Below, piece after piece: positions 11,687 through 23,379 of a stretch of DNA of 64,000 bases; position 1 is the stretch's first letter; every line of letters begins with the position of its first letter. The notes beneath the pieces are model-generated. The model searched no databases. It saw only the letters and a list, made by a program, of their open reading frames with translations, and was not told the origin of the DNA. The position numbers and the translations under genes are program-made. This stretch comes from Amphimedon queenslandica (Eukaryota; Porifera; Demospongiae; Haplosclerida; Niphatidae), in contig NW_003546271.1 in NCBI RefSeq assembly GCF_000090795.2, positions 2,083 through 66,082 of the forward strand, in the 5' to 3' direction.

Positions 11687-14600
11687 CAGGGGCGTATCTG
11701 AGGGGGGCCTGCAGGAGCCTGGGCATCCCCCCATCAATTTTTGTTGATAACGATATTCATTGTTTATTTTATTGCCTACCACCTTGAAATAATAATGAAC
11801 CACATTTACCACTTTGTAATTATTTACAAAAAAACAATTGAACAGCAGCATATGTGCAAAATATGAGTAGCAGGCAACTGTCACTGTTAAGTTACTGACC
11901 AAAGAAAAGAAGATGTCCAATCAATCCAGAGCCAGGTGATGAAGAACTTGAAGAGACTGAGAGTTTGACTTGGACCATAGATGCTGGAACTAACAACGAA
12001 GAAGTAGTAGAATGTAGATTAGCTGTCAGGAGAGGAGTGACTGTGCCACTGTCTACACTAGTATTAGTAATGATGATAATGGTAACAGTATTCCTGACGA
12101 CCTTGCCTATTCAACCAACTTGTATTACTTTCCCTGTAAGATATTTTTCTAGTAAAGGAAGATACTTCAACTCTGATTGCCTTTCACTCTATCCATGGTT
12201 AGAGTATTCCATTAAGAAAGATTCTGCTTTTTGCTACCCGTGTAGCATATTTGGCTCAACCAGTATTGGTACTAGTAAACCAGAAAAGGCTTTTATGAGT
12301 ACAGGATTTTGTGACTGGAAACATGCGAAAGGATGTAAAGGAAAGCTTCAGTGCCACAACAATTCTATTTCTCATAAGCAAGCTCTTGTAGCATGGGAAC
12401 AGTTTAAGCCACTTCTAAAACTGGATCCATTGCTCAGCAACTTGGTAAAAAAAGAGATGAGCTACTACGGAAAAAATGGAACTACATCAAAGCAATTGCC
12501 AAGGTACTGTTACTGTGTAGCAGACAAATTTATCGTTTCGAGGCCATGATGAATCCAGTAACTTCCACAATAAAGGTAATTTTAAAGAAGTATTATCTGT
12601 TATAGCTAACCACGATCCTATTGTGGTAGAAAAGCTTTCCTATAGTCCTAGAAATGCACAGTACACTAGTCCAGCAATTCAAAACGAGATCATTAATGTC
12701 ATGGCTACTATAATAAGGCACAGGAGATATGCACAGCTGTTCAGCAGGATAGGTACTTTTCAATACTAGCTGATAAGACTAAGGACAGTAGTAAGGACGA
12801 ACAACTCTGTATTGCCATTCGTTACTTTGATTGCACTGCTTCTTGCTTAAGAGAACGGTTTCTTACATTCATCATTGCTTCGAAGTTAACAGCAGACGAA
12901 TTATCGAAGTACATGCTAGATACATGAAAACCTACAACTTGGATGCTAACATGATTGTCTCACAGGGTTATGATGGTGCCTGTTATGAGTGGTCATTGTA
13001 ATGGTGTTCAGCAATGTATAAGGAAAGTAGTTCTCAAAGCCATTTATATACACTGTCAAGCCTACACTGTCTTAATTTAGTGCTTGTAGATTGTGTTAAA
13101 ACCAATTCTTATGCTTTAGAGTTTTTGCTTTAGTTCAATTTCTTTACGCCTTCCTCTCCTCTAGTAAAGCTCATGTTACTTTCGTGGAAATGCAAAATCA
13201 ACTTCATCCACAAAAGCAAACCAGGCAACTACAGATGCTGTCAGATACCAGATGGGCCTGCAGGTACCTAGCACTAGATGTCATTGCATTTGATAGTGTC
13301 GTAGCAACCCTGGAATCTATTGCTGAATGCAATGATAAGGCCAAGGCAATAGAAGCTACCGGTTTGCTGCACCAAGTTAAAACTTTTAAGTTTGTGTCCT
13401 GTCTAATAATTTTCTTAAGAATAATAAGAATAACAAAAGCGCTCTCAGATCAACTTCAAAAGCGTGATATAGACCTAGCTGTAGCTGATGATTTAGTTTT
13501 CTCAACAGCAGACACTTTAAAAGGAATGAGAAGTGACACTACTTGGAAGCAAATATATAAATATATGATTGGTGTTGCCAAACTTTACATTATTGACACT
13601 GAGTTGCCAAAACGAAAAAGGCGCAGGCCCAATGTCATTAAGGGCTTTGTATCATTAGAATCTTCAGGTCGAACGGAATGTCTTGATAATAGTGAAGTCT
13701 TCAGAGTTAATATCTACTTTCCTGTGTTAGATGTAATGTCATCAGAGATCGATCATAGATTCACCCAAGTAAACCTTGATCTAATGAAGTCTTTGCAAGC
13801 ATGTCATCCTTTTTGTCATATTTTTCTAGATCCCTCCTGCTAAACGACATCTGTGTCAATGTATGACCTCAACACTGATTTTCTGATAAGTGAATGTATG
13901 CTGGCAAAAAGGACTCATCAGGGTAAGGAGCTACAATCAGTTGTTGATGTTTTCTGCCAAATTCTCCCACTTCCTACTGCCTTTCCAACACTCGAAAGAC
14001 TTCTGCAGATTAGCTTGACGATATCTGTAAGTACTGCCCAATGTGAGCGATCATTTTCAGCACTAAAAAGAATAAAAAGGTATTTAAGAACAACATTGGT
14101 GGTACAGAAACTTACAGATCAGGCCTGGGGTCAATTACAAAAGCTCAATTACAATTACACATTCAATTACACTTCTTTTGTAAAAATAGACTCAATTACA
14201 ATTACAATTACACCATGATAGTGTAATTTCAATTACATTTTCAACTACAGTTACAATTTGATGTACATGTATTGTAGCAACATACTTTGCAGTGCTTATA
14301 CTGTGAGTTTAAAAGAAGTTGTTTTGGTACATTACAGTATCAAAAGCACCCAAAGATATACCAAAGTACATAAAGAACATTTCTTTATGCATTTGTACAT
14401 TCTGTAGTTAGGTAACTCAAATATATTTCAAACTTCAATTGCATAAGCTGAAGCTCAGTTACAATTACAATTACGTAATAGTAATTGTAATTAACCCTTC
14501 ATTTACAATTACAATTGTAATTGACCCCAGGTCTGTTACAGATATTGCTCTTTTATCTATAGAAAGGATTTGAGTTGTAGCATTAACTTGGAAGTTTTGA
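11687..14600 (+). mobile_element. hAT transposon with TTF-type zinc finger (ZMYM1-like), inserted in the transposase gene
   Basis: Starts with the hAT-type terminus CAGGGGCGTATCTGAGGGGG at 11687, right after an exon of the enclosing gene. 11965-12549 is open: after YFSSKGRYFNSDCLSLYPWL it gives AFCYPCSIFG and GFCDWKHA, a TTF-type zinc finger. 12550-13130 holds the DUF4371-type catalytic region (DEQLCIAIRYFDCTASCLRE, MSGHCNGVQQ) with several stops and shifts. 13184-13843 contains SDTRWACR. 13853-14110 is the hATC dimerisation region with STAQCERSFSALKRIKRYL. The gene is then split by the MITE at 14120-14535, and codons resume (LSIEKDLSCSINLEVL). No 3' terminus or matching 8-bp duplication was found, so the right border is approximate and may be deleted. 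Confidence 0.85.
14120..14535. mobile_element. hAT-type MITE with perfect 8-bp target duplication TTACAGAT
   Basis: TTACAGAT stands at 14112-14119 and 14536-14543. The ends are CAGGCCTGGGGTCAATTAC and the complement of CAGACCTGGGGTCAATTAC, with one mismatch. The interior is built from CAATTACAATTA-like tandem words on both sides. An 8-bp duplication and CAG..CTG ends are hAT hallmarks. Excision rejoins the hAT codons reading QKLTD and ALLSIEKD. It is the innermost layer of the nest. Confidence 0.93.
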
Positions 14601-16517
14601 CAGCAGAGGTATGTATTATGTATTCAATTTGATATAAATGTAGATACATGTACTATACATGCAGATTAAATCAGTTAACCTGGCATAATGGTGTCATTCC
14701 TGTTAATGAGATCTGGGTGAAGACAGGAGGAGACAAAGGTGGTTCCTCATTTAAAACCTCAATTGAGGTGGTAAACATTGACAAACCCAACTCTGTACTC
14801 AATAGTTGTGTTTTGTTGTGTTTGAGGCACCTGACTGCTCTTCAAATCTTCACATCGCTTTGAACAGGTACGATGATCAAATAGACCATCTACAAGATTC
14901 CTGTTGGAGGTACATTAAAGAAGTAATAATTATTGTCATAATTTTTTTATCAATTATGTAGAGGTTACACTCTCAGAGTATTTATGTCAGGTGATTATGA
15001 ATTCTTGTGCCACATGTATGGGTTATTGGGAGCAAGTGGTATATACATACATGTACATGTACATGCCTATAATTATGAAGTTTCACCTTTCAATAATTAG
15101 GTCATCACTGCTGCTTATGGTGTTCTACATCACAGGACCAATTAAGTATTCCACTTGTAGCACAATGCAGTGAGATCAGGACACTAGATTTTTTGTCCCA
15201 GAACTAAACCAAATTCATGAATGATGGAGGAAATTTAGAAAAAGCCTAATTTTACAACAATGTACTATGAAAGAGATACTTTAATATTAGGCTGACACAA
15301 CTAATACTGTAATAGCTGTGGTTACTAAACCTAATGTACTTATAGGTATGTCCACCTGGATTACATTTTATATCTTCCAACGACTGTTTAATCTCCTAGA
15401 AAATGATTGCCATTAATTGGATCTCCTTATGATCACAAAAGATCAGCATATTGTCTTATCAGTTTCCTCTTCTTTCCATGAATATAACAGTGCTAGACTA
15501 GCGATATCAAGTCTAGAAGAAGAGAAGGCTCGTGTTTTATAAGAAACGACTCAAGCCCAACAATCCCTTGAACAAATGCTATTAACTTTAACTGTTGAAT
15601 CTCAAGCCCAATCTCAAAACCATCCTCAAGTACAATCTATAACTTCTATCATCAATGATAACAACAGATGATTGGCAGATATTGTAATCTAATAAATAGA
15701 ATAAATTGAGTTTGTTTATTGTCAAACTTTTAAAAATCTTTACTTAGAAGAAAGTAACCATCAAGGGTTTCAGCAAAGAAGACGGTCCTGTGTTAAGTCA
15801 TTAGACAGTGCTTTGGCTTCTTTTAATGTAGAACTTCAAGCATAGCATGGGGGATCATTAATTGAGAATCACATACACCAACCATTGAAAGTAAATTTGA
15901 CATATTATTGTCATCGTAACCTCATTTCAGCCCAATAACGTGGATACATTATTCACAAGTGTAGTGGACACTGTCAATCTAGCCAGGATTTGATTTCCAA
16001 AGCAAAAGCTCTATTTGAAAAGTTTTTAAAAGCTTTTTCACTGTTTCATAAGTGTCATGAATTATATGATTCATCATCACTGCTGTCAGATACCACTTTA
16101 GGTCAGAACACATTCTATATTAAACATATTATGTAATAATTAAGATTATTAATAGGTCTTTACATTAATGAGATTGTGGAATACTACCACACAACATTCC
16201 CTGATGCCACATTTATACCAAAACTCCACATGTTGGAGAATCATGTCTTGCCATGGGTAAAGAAATGGCGAGTTGGATGTGGGATGATGGGGAAAAAAGG
16301 TGTGGAGTCCCTCCATGCCCACTTCAACACTTATGAAAGATCATATAATAATATGAAGGACCGAGTCTAGAAACTCATTGTACTTCAGGCTCATCACCTT
16401 CAGTTAATGCCTGACAACACATCACTGGAGCCCCATTTCTTGAAAAAAAGGAGAACAACGACTGAACTTTCTGAGGCTGAGCAAAGCACACATGCATGTA
16501 GCACTCAAAAAAATAAT

Positions 16518-16537
16518 TAATCATACTTGCGTATGAT
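16518..16537. repeat. Short perfect hairpin at the junction of two elements
   Basis: AATCATAC and GTATGATT flank a TTGC loop, just after the last recognisable transposase codons and just before Helitron-type sequence on the other strand. It could be a terminus hairpin of either element. Confidence 0.4.
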
Positions 16538-16559
16538 TATGCACAAAAATAATCATAAC

Positions 16560-18850
16560 TCTTACTAAAATACTTTAACCTGGAAAGACTTTCCTCTTTA
16601 GTTTGGGCTATATAGAACTTGACTGAAAAATTCCTTACAGGCCTCAAAACGGGTTGTATTACAACTAGTTCTTTATTCTTTGTGAGGCCGTTTCTTGGTG
16701 ATAGTTTATTGTAGGGAGACGCTTGCAGCATCTACTTGTAGCTTAAAGATTGCTGAAGCTGTATTTTGAGATAATATAGATACTTGGGTTTTTCCCTTTT
16801 AGTTGTGTGACATTCATGTGACAAGCTAGTAGTTGCTTTGCGCGTTTCTATGGACTTTCAGAAGTTTTATTTAATGATTTACGATATCATTGCATGCACT
16901 AATTTTAATGAAATAAACACCCATGTGATATCAGACCCTGTTGCAATTTTACTATCAAGATTTTCGATTGTATATGCTGAAAGGCCTTCTAAATCTTAAT
17001 CATTTGCTTTTTCAAGCATTATACAAGTAGTATTGCTGAAGCATTTTACAAGTAGTATTGCTTACTATGTGTGTAACATTTTAGATGACTCGTCAATTGA
17101 TTCGTCGTCTATGTTTCTATAAAGTCAATTTATTTCTTTTACTTTTCTCTTAGTGCTGCTTTTATTTTAGTTACATCAACTTAACTACGTCAGACATTAT
17201 TTGATTTAGTAGGCTGTCCATTTATAATAATATGAAGTTCTGGATTAGGCAGATGATTAGAATCTATACCAACCTCATTTAAAGTTTCCTTTCTTTTTCT
17301 AATGGAAGGGATAAATGAAACATTGCACCTTCAAAGAAATATAGGTTGGCACTTTTAAGGTGTGTGTGCCAGCCTAACAATTGTCTAAAACATTTTGCCC
17401 TCTGTATTAACTGGCAACTTAAAGGATCCAAATTTTCCAATTCTTTGGGTAGTGGCTCACTTGAAGCCATTGAGTACACAACGTGCTGGAACTTTATTTG
17501 TCCTAAAAATAGGTTTACAACGATTACGTATATACATAACTTTATTTAATGCTGTACGATCATTCTCTCTAATGTAATCTAATAGGATATTCCAAACATC
17601 AGTATCTAAATTTTTAGCTTCAGTGACAGACTTTTCTTATAAGCCTCTCAGAGCTACAACAAGCATTAACAGCCTGATGAGACAAAGCCTTCTTAAATTT
17701 ATCAATAGCATCTGAATACTAAAAATATAGTACAGTATCTAAGTTTGGTATTTTAAATTGGTCATCTTCACCATCATTAATGGCATAATACACATTATCA
17801 AATTCAGTCTCATTCACTCAATTAATTTTTAAATTATTCAATTGTGCTATATTGCCATCGGTAAGGGATGAATGAATCATATCTATTGTTAAATGGGCAT
17901 TTCTAGCGACATAATTGTGTTTTAACAGGTGTCTCAACAAAGGATAATGAACAGATGCATTATGTAAAACACGTAGCATACTCTTACATTCAGAATCATT
18001 ATTACTACACACAATAGGATGGCATATCCTTTGACAAACAATTTCTGAATATTTTAAACATTTTTAACACCATTTTAATCTTTTCTAACAATTACAGTTA
18101 CATTTGAAGAAGCATGTTCATGCACTTGGTCTATTTCTTTAATATGCAGGGATCTTATCACATGATTATTAGGACAATTATTGCATGCATCTAAATGCTT
18201 CCTCAANNNNNNNNNNNNNNNNNNNNNNNNNNNNNNNNNNNNNNNNNNNNNNNNNNNNNNNNNNNNNNNNNNNNNNNNNNNNNNNNNNNNNNNNNNNNNN
18301 NNNNNNNNNNNNNNNNNNCTCATCAACAATCCCTGCTACATCACAGATCCATTTGTATCAATAGGGATTGCAACTGGACAATCTAATTGGCTATCAGAAT
18401 TATTATTAGGATACAAATAATTATGCTGATTCATAAAAATAAGGCTCACTATTTTTTGTGTGACATTGCTCACAAGAATCACTAAAACTATTCAACCTCA
18501 ATTTCCTAATGCTATTTGAGGCACATATTAATATGCCTACTTTGTGGGATCTGTTTTTGAAAACTGATTCTGACAGTACACTTGATGCAGCATTACATTT
18601 AATATCATCTCAAACTCTACACCTTTCATACTTCAAAATAATCAACTATTTCAGGGCTGTAATATGCTTCAATAATTTTAGTACCTTTGCTTCAATATTT
18701 GGTGCAGGTAATGAGTAATCAGAACATAATCTATACAATATTTCACCATAATTACAATCATAATAATCTTTATTCAGACGCTTTTTTTTAAATTTATCCA
18801 TTTTGTTATGACAAAATTTATATCTCAAAAACTTATCTTTTGTTACACTT
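16560..18850 (-). mobile_element. Decayed Helitron-type polyprotein, N-terminal half
   Basis: Minus-strand codons follow the N-terminal region that precedes the Rep domain in sponge Helitron-like proteins. 18828-18646: YRLCSDYSLPAPNIEAKVLK. About 18480-18330: EQCHTKNSEPYFYE and AIPIDTNGSV, then the N gap. 18200-18075: LRKHLDACNNCPNNHVIRSL. 18012-17818: SMLRVLHNASVHYPLLRHLL. 17640-17480: LDTDVWNILLDYI and PARCVLNG. 17479-17279: LPKELENLDPLSCQLIQRAK (DUF6570-like). 17278-17100: ELHIIINGQPTKSN and YRNIDDESIDE. About 17000-16930: IENLDSKIATGSDI. Stops and shifts are frequent. Rep and helicase domains are absent; the sequence stops near the border with the RecQ-bearing element. It differs from the Helentron at 50342-59800 (no OTU seen). 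Confidence 0.55.
18207..18318. other. Assembly gap (112 N)
   Basis: A run of unknown bases. Reading frames that appear to cross it are artefacts. Confidence 1.
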
Positions 18851-18969
18851 AATATTGTCTCTATTTTTATGATACCATTTCAAAGACTTTTGTACTTGTG
18901 GGTCCTGATTTTGTTGATAACATTTTTTAGACAACATTTTTTTATTTAGGTGGTACTGGGAATACCTTA

Positions 18970-19166
18970 TAGCGTGTTTTCTTCAAGGATAACAAATTTT
19001 GCTTATTTCGCGGATTTTTCATGATTTGCAAAATTAAATTCCTTGAAAATCAATTTAATATGGTACAAGATCACAGATTAGTTAAAATTCGTGAAAATTA
19101 ATTCTGCAAAGTTGCGGATATGAGTTATTTGTGAAATTTATTGTCCTCAAAAAGCACCCGCTACAC
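18970..19166. mobile_element. Short foldback MITE with CGCGAAATT-type interior
   Basis: The ends TATAGCGTGTTTTCTTCAAG and the complement of TGTAGCGGGTGCTTTTTGAG pair imperfectly. Inside are several forms of the words TTCGCGGATTTT and AAAATTCGTGAAAATT. This resembles a widespread family of small foldback repeats in marine invertebrates. A possibly related copy lies at 60487-60693. Confidence 0.55.
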
Positions 19167-22100
19167 AGTACTTTTTTTGCAAAGACTCTAATGATTTTAT
19201 ATTCTTTTATCTTTGTTTTTTGTTATACCAATGTTTAAACTTTTGCATAACATAACTTGTGTTCAATGCATTGTACTTTTTTCATTATGCAACCTATATC
19301 TTTTACTGATTTTATATGCAATTCTTGCTTTGCTTTTGACCCTGTTACATTGCCTTATATAGTATGCTCTGGCATTTCATCTCTTTTTGTATTTAAAGCC
19401 TTAAAATTGTTCAGTAATTTCATACTTTTTACTGTTACTATTACCATCACAAATACTCAGAAATCTTACGCTTATCATTGTAATTACTTACCTTGATAAT
19501 ATAACAAATATGCCAATGATTTATAATTGTACAGTTAGCAGCTGGCAATGGGAACTAAGTCCAGCTGTAGCCATAAACTCACTCTAAATGAAAATGAATT
19601 CATTAAATTTTAAAGTCACTTCATAATATTTACCTATTAGCTTGTAAAAAAACTAGTGATCTCTTAATCTCAAAAGTTTAAAGCTTTTAGACAGAAAAGA
19701 GAAGAGCAGAGCGAGATAAAGTTGCTGCAATTCCACTGTCACTACGGCAACAGTGCGCATGCACATTTTAATTTCAAAATGGCGTCTAAGACAGAGGGTG
19801 TGTTTCAACTACACCCAAATGATTAGAATTTATGAGATAAATTTAAACGATATATAAAAACCACCTATGAGGTCATTGACCAACTTGCTAAGGAATGATG
19901 CAAAGCCCGTCTTAAGCTGTTGTCTGCTTTAAGAAATTATCGTGGCAATAAAAGAAGTTGAAAGAAAAAGTCTGAAGTTTTTTGCAGAAATTGAATTTGG
20001 GCCTATTTTCAAGATATCCTCCTCCTGCTACATTATGGTACACTTTAAAAGTACAAGAAGAATCGCTCAGTGATGGAGAGCTCAACTAAGCAATTTATAA
20101 GGCTGTACAACGTAAGATAAAAGAGTTAAAAGATTTTGAGAATTGTAATATTGGCTGCCATCTTGATAAATCAACCTCAACCCTACATATAGGCTACCTC
20201 CTTTATAATATACATGTATACGATATGCATTTTATTATTGTTCTGTGGTACACGTTTTTAATATACTACACTTTTGTGTTTATAACATGTACATGTATTA
20301 CGCTGTTACTTTGTTTAATTTATTATTATTATGAAGTAGGAAATACATGTATTTTAATGTAGCAATGTACAATAGTAATAAATTACAGAATAATTTGAAA
20401 TTCTAGTGGGATAGCATTCACTGCAGCTCTTGGTACTTGGTGTTAAAGAAACCGGGAAAGAAGTATTCTCTGTACCCATATGAGCAAAGTGAGCATCGAT
20501 CTACATGTATGGTGTACATGCCAAGCTTCGGGTCAATTACAACTACAGAGCGTAATTGTAATTGATTTACTGGTAACGCCGTAGCGTTACTAAGTAGGAT
20601 TTATCCCAAAACAATATGGCTCTGATGACATTTGCAGCCTTGCTTATACTGGGAAAATGAGCTACTATGCTTACTTGACTTCTTAGAGGACCTTATCTTT
20701 ACCAGAGAACTCTATTAGTACCATTAGCGTGGCAAAAAACCTTGTCTAATAGGAATGTCAAAAATGGGTGAACCAGCCGTTATGTTCAGCCACCTTCTTT
20801 TAATCTTCATCATCATCATCATCATCTGCTGTCAATCAGTTAATGGAGGGTATCATGGTTTTTGAACAATGCTACAAGGCTAATTTTTACACCACTCTAC
20901 TCCAACTATACATGCACAGGTCAGCAACTTTTCAAATCACTCTTACAATTACAAAGGTTGCCATCTCTCTATTGTTACCAGTCCAACTTACTTCATTGCG
21001 CCATTTTGTTAATTAAAGTAGCATGTGCTCTAAAATGTGGGTGTGGTTGCTCATGCTCAGACCTCAGAATTGTGAAGAGGGAGCAAATTTTCATCTAGCT
21101 CTGCTTGGATCAATTGCAATACTTAATTGAGATTCCAGGCTTCTAGTTCCAGCTAAGAAAAGGTACTTAGTTTTGGATATCATTGTTTTATTATGTGTGT
21201 TCAATATATTGTATTTTAAAAACACAAACAATAATAATAATAATTAATCTTATGCAATGATTATGAACTTGCAACAGAAACAACATTCAACGGGACAAGA
21301 TTGGAAGGAAGAGATGGGTGCTGTTACTTCTTTTCAACAAGGATTTCTGTCATGATTATTATTATATAAACACTGATCAGTATATATATATAGTATAGAA
21401 TTCCTTTAGCATAACTATACTCACCACAATAACAATCGATACCATCTAAAAAAAATTTTACGAATATTATTAATAATCAAAACAAACAGGAACATTAAAA
21501 ATTTAAAAAACATGATGAAGTAGGGTTCTACAGTAAATTTGTAAAAAAGTAACAGAAACAAGGACAAGTAGGATTCCGAATGACCAACGAAAATGCAAAT
21601 TGAAAATCCTACTCTCATGATGCAAGTTTTACCCAACATTGTAAGATGATCCATAGTTTCTTAAATAAAAAAATTAAAAGTACAATGTAGAGTAGAATTT
21701 GAGTCACGAGTGTAGAACTTTCATTTGGTATTTTTGTTGGTCGTTTGGAATCTAATTTTTCCTTGTTTTTGTTAATTTACTCTAGAATTGTACTTCATCT
21801 TGTTTTTTTAAATCTTTAATCTTTACATGTTCTAATTGCGTAATTGTGACTGTACTTGCGTCTATAATAATCTTACTTTCATATCCCACCAATATCAGTC
21901 CTCAACAGTGAATTTTGAGCATAATAAGCCTGATTAATGTTCACTGATTAACAAAAATTTTAAAATTAAGAGCTAGGTGGTAAAAAATCATTGGTATTTT
22001 GTGATGATACTGGTGAAATTGGGATTGTTGTAATAAATGCTTTAATTATAGCTCTATTGCTATTGTTCTTGATCTGGTTTTAGTTGCTTTGGTAGTAATT

Positions 22101-22219
22101 GTAGTTGTATTTTAAATAAAATTTTATAACTTACCCCAAGCCTGCATGGTACATGCATGTACATTTTTCTTCCAGTTGTGTTGTACCTGATGTTTTTCTC
22201 AATACTGAATGTACACTTT
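19167..22219. other. Long stretch without a recognised gene
   Basis: Mostly AT-rich filler. At 19779-20160 plus-strand frames give MASKTEGVFQLHP and later VIDQLAKE, ARLKLLSALRNYRGNKRS with stops between, perhaps a dead gene I cannot name; its start is AAAATGGCGTC. At 20808-20826 there is a short CAT repeat. At 20522-20570 GGGTCAATTACAACTACAGA and GTAATTGTAATTG recall the MITE at 14120-14535, possibly a fragment. A hairpin GTAACGC-CGTA-GCGTTAC lies at about 20573-20590. Confidence 0.4.
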
Positions 22220-23166
22220 GAGAACACTGAATGTACACCTTGAGAACATATCAGATACTCTACCAGTCAAATATGAGACAAATCAACAGGTATTGTACAA
22301 TATAAAGTAGAGTACAGGCTGTTATTCATGTATATTAATTGTGTTTATGCAGGAGAGTGATGCTGCACTGAATGTTCAACTACAAAGCCAAGGTACATAC
22401 ATGTAAATAGTATTCCTACCATGTACATGAGTACATTGTCCCTCTTGTACATTTACTGTACAATCCACCCAGGATTTTCCACAGGATTATGGCATAGTGC
22501 TAAATGTGTCTTTATTCTATCAAATGTTTGAACTGATTCCAATTTGGATTTTTTAATGAATTTATGAAGTTGCTCCAAATGCTATGCATTGTTTTGTGTG
22601 ATGCTTGTCAGCTGATTAATTTACCGTTCACATGCAGTTTCATGTACATGTAGCTTGCTCTGTGAGAAACCTTCCTCTTTCTCTCTCTTTCATCATCTCC
22701 AACTCTGCTCTTCCATAGTGTCACTCTCTTAGTCTATCATTGAGCCTCTAGAGACACTGACTCCTTCATTCACAATCAAAGCTAATGGAGTTGGTGTACT
22801 AATCTCACAGGAAAACTTAGAGTGGGGCCAATCACCAGTACTGACTCCAATTAAGAAGATTGTTCTCGCATGCAACCAATCTGAGATTCATGCTAAATTT
22901 CAGTTTTTTCTCTTAATTATGAAAAGCTACCAGCATATTACTTGAAATTTTATAACTTAAAACTGTACTTTGTTATGCATTTCACTTATTTTCCCTTCTT
23001 TCCTTTGGCCAGATGAGAGACAGCAGTGTTTTCACAATTCATTCATTTGCTGGTATAATTTTCGCTAAAACAAAACTGTCACTTACTGTAACTGCAGAAC
23101 TGGATGATGACATTCAGAATGCACCTGTACATGTACATGTTCATGCATGTGCATTGACTAATTCAT
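22220..23166 (+). pseudogene. Possible exons of an unrecognised host gene
   Basis: Four blocks with plausible AG..GT borders can be read on the plus strand. About 22235-22289 gives ISDTLPVKYETNQQ before a GT. 22353-22391 gives ESDAALNVQLQSQ. 22719-22908 gives IIEPLETLTPSFTIKANGVG and SPVLTPIKKIVLACNQ, with one in-frame TAG near its start. 23013-23166 gives RDSSVFTIHSFAGIIFAKTK and TVTAELDDDIQNAP, ending at a stop. The composition is protein-like and unlike chance frames nearby, but I recognise no family. It could be an active gene with a misplaced border, or a decayed copy. The Gypsy fossil follows directly downstream. Confidence 0.35.
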
Positions 23167-23379
23167 AAAAATTTGCTCTAATAATTTTGGTGAATAAATA
23201 ATGGTAATGCTGTTTTGATAAATTAATGATACTTTAATTCCTACGTTAATGTTTAAGAAAGCAGTTCAAGTTTTATATTAGCCTATAGACTTCATTTAGA
23301 AGGTTCACAAATACACTTTATTCTCAGATAATAACTAAACTTTAAAATTTTTGTAACAGACGTCTAAGTTAGTAACTTG

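Larger units (their letters stand above)
10530..16475 (+). pseudogene. Transposase-like gene of the RecQ-bearing element, multi-exon and interrupted
   Basis: Segments follow a protein family I recall as abundant and uncharacterised in sponges and cnidarians. 10530-11030: open frame with HSDECSTC and a basic KRGRPNKKAYG tract, then a Cys-rich stretch (SVKHSCC). 11060-11225: PLEAEPNIIERKAATSLI. 11425-11555: PPEQGLAMKADLCLPWRKLR, then a GT donor. 11630-11685: an exon after a TAG acceptor, cut off by the hAT. 14660-14860: LTWHNGVIPVNEIWVKTGGD. 14985-15175: GDYEFLCHMYGLLGASG, then CCLWC. 15360-15850: an EEEKARVL coiled-coil-like segment. 16176-16475: FPDATFIPKLHMLENHVLPW and MMGKKGVESLHAHFN. Stops occur near 15225 and 16368. 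The acidic residues in GGDKG and GDYEF are candidate RNase-H-fold residues. Assignment to Academ is tentative; the family match itself is strong. Confidence 0.65.
8690..16480. mobile_element. Composite DNA transposon with RecQ helicase and divergent transposase (AcademH-like, tentative)
   Basis: Two genes point away from each other across about 100 bp. One is a RecQ-type helicase on the minus strand (10429 down to about 8690). The other is a multi-exon transposase-like gene on the plus strand (about 10590 to 16475). AcademH elements are described as carrying a superfamily-2 helicase next to an Academ transposase, which is why I propose that class; the match of this transposase to Academ is from memory. 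Terminal inverted repeats and target duplications were not found, and both outer borders are approximate. Later insertions lie inside: a MITE at 8840-9244, a hAT at about 11687-14600, and a MITE within that hAT at 14120-14535. Confidence 0.5.

Noticed and set aside
18075-18420. Frames of 63-84 codons crossing the N run
   Set aside because: Their length is created by unknown bases; only the part at 18075-18206 is used as evidence.
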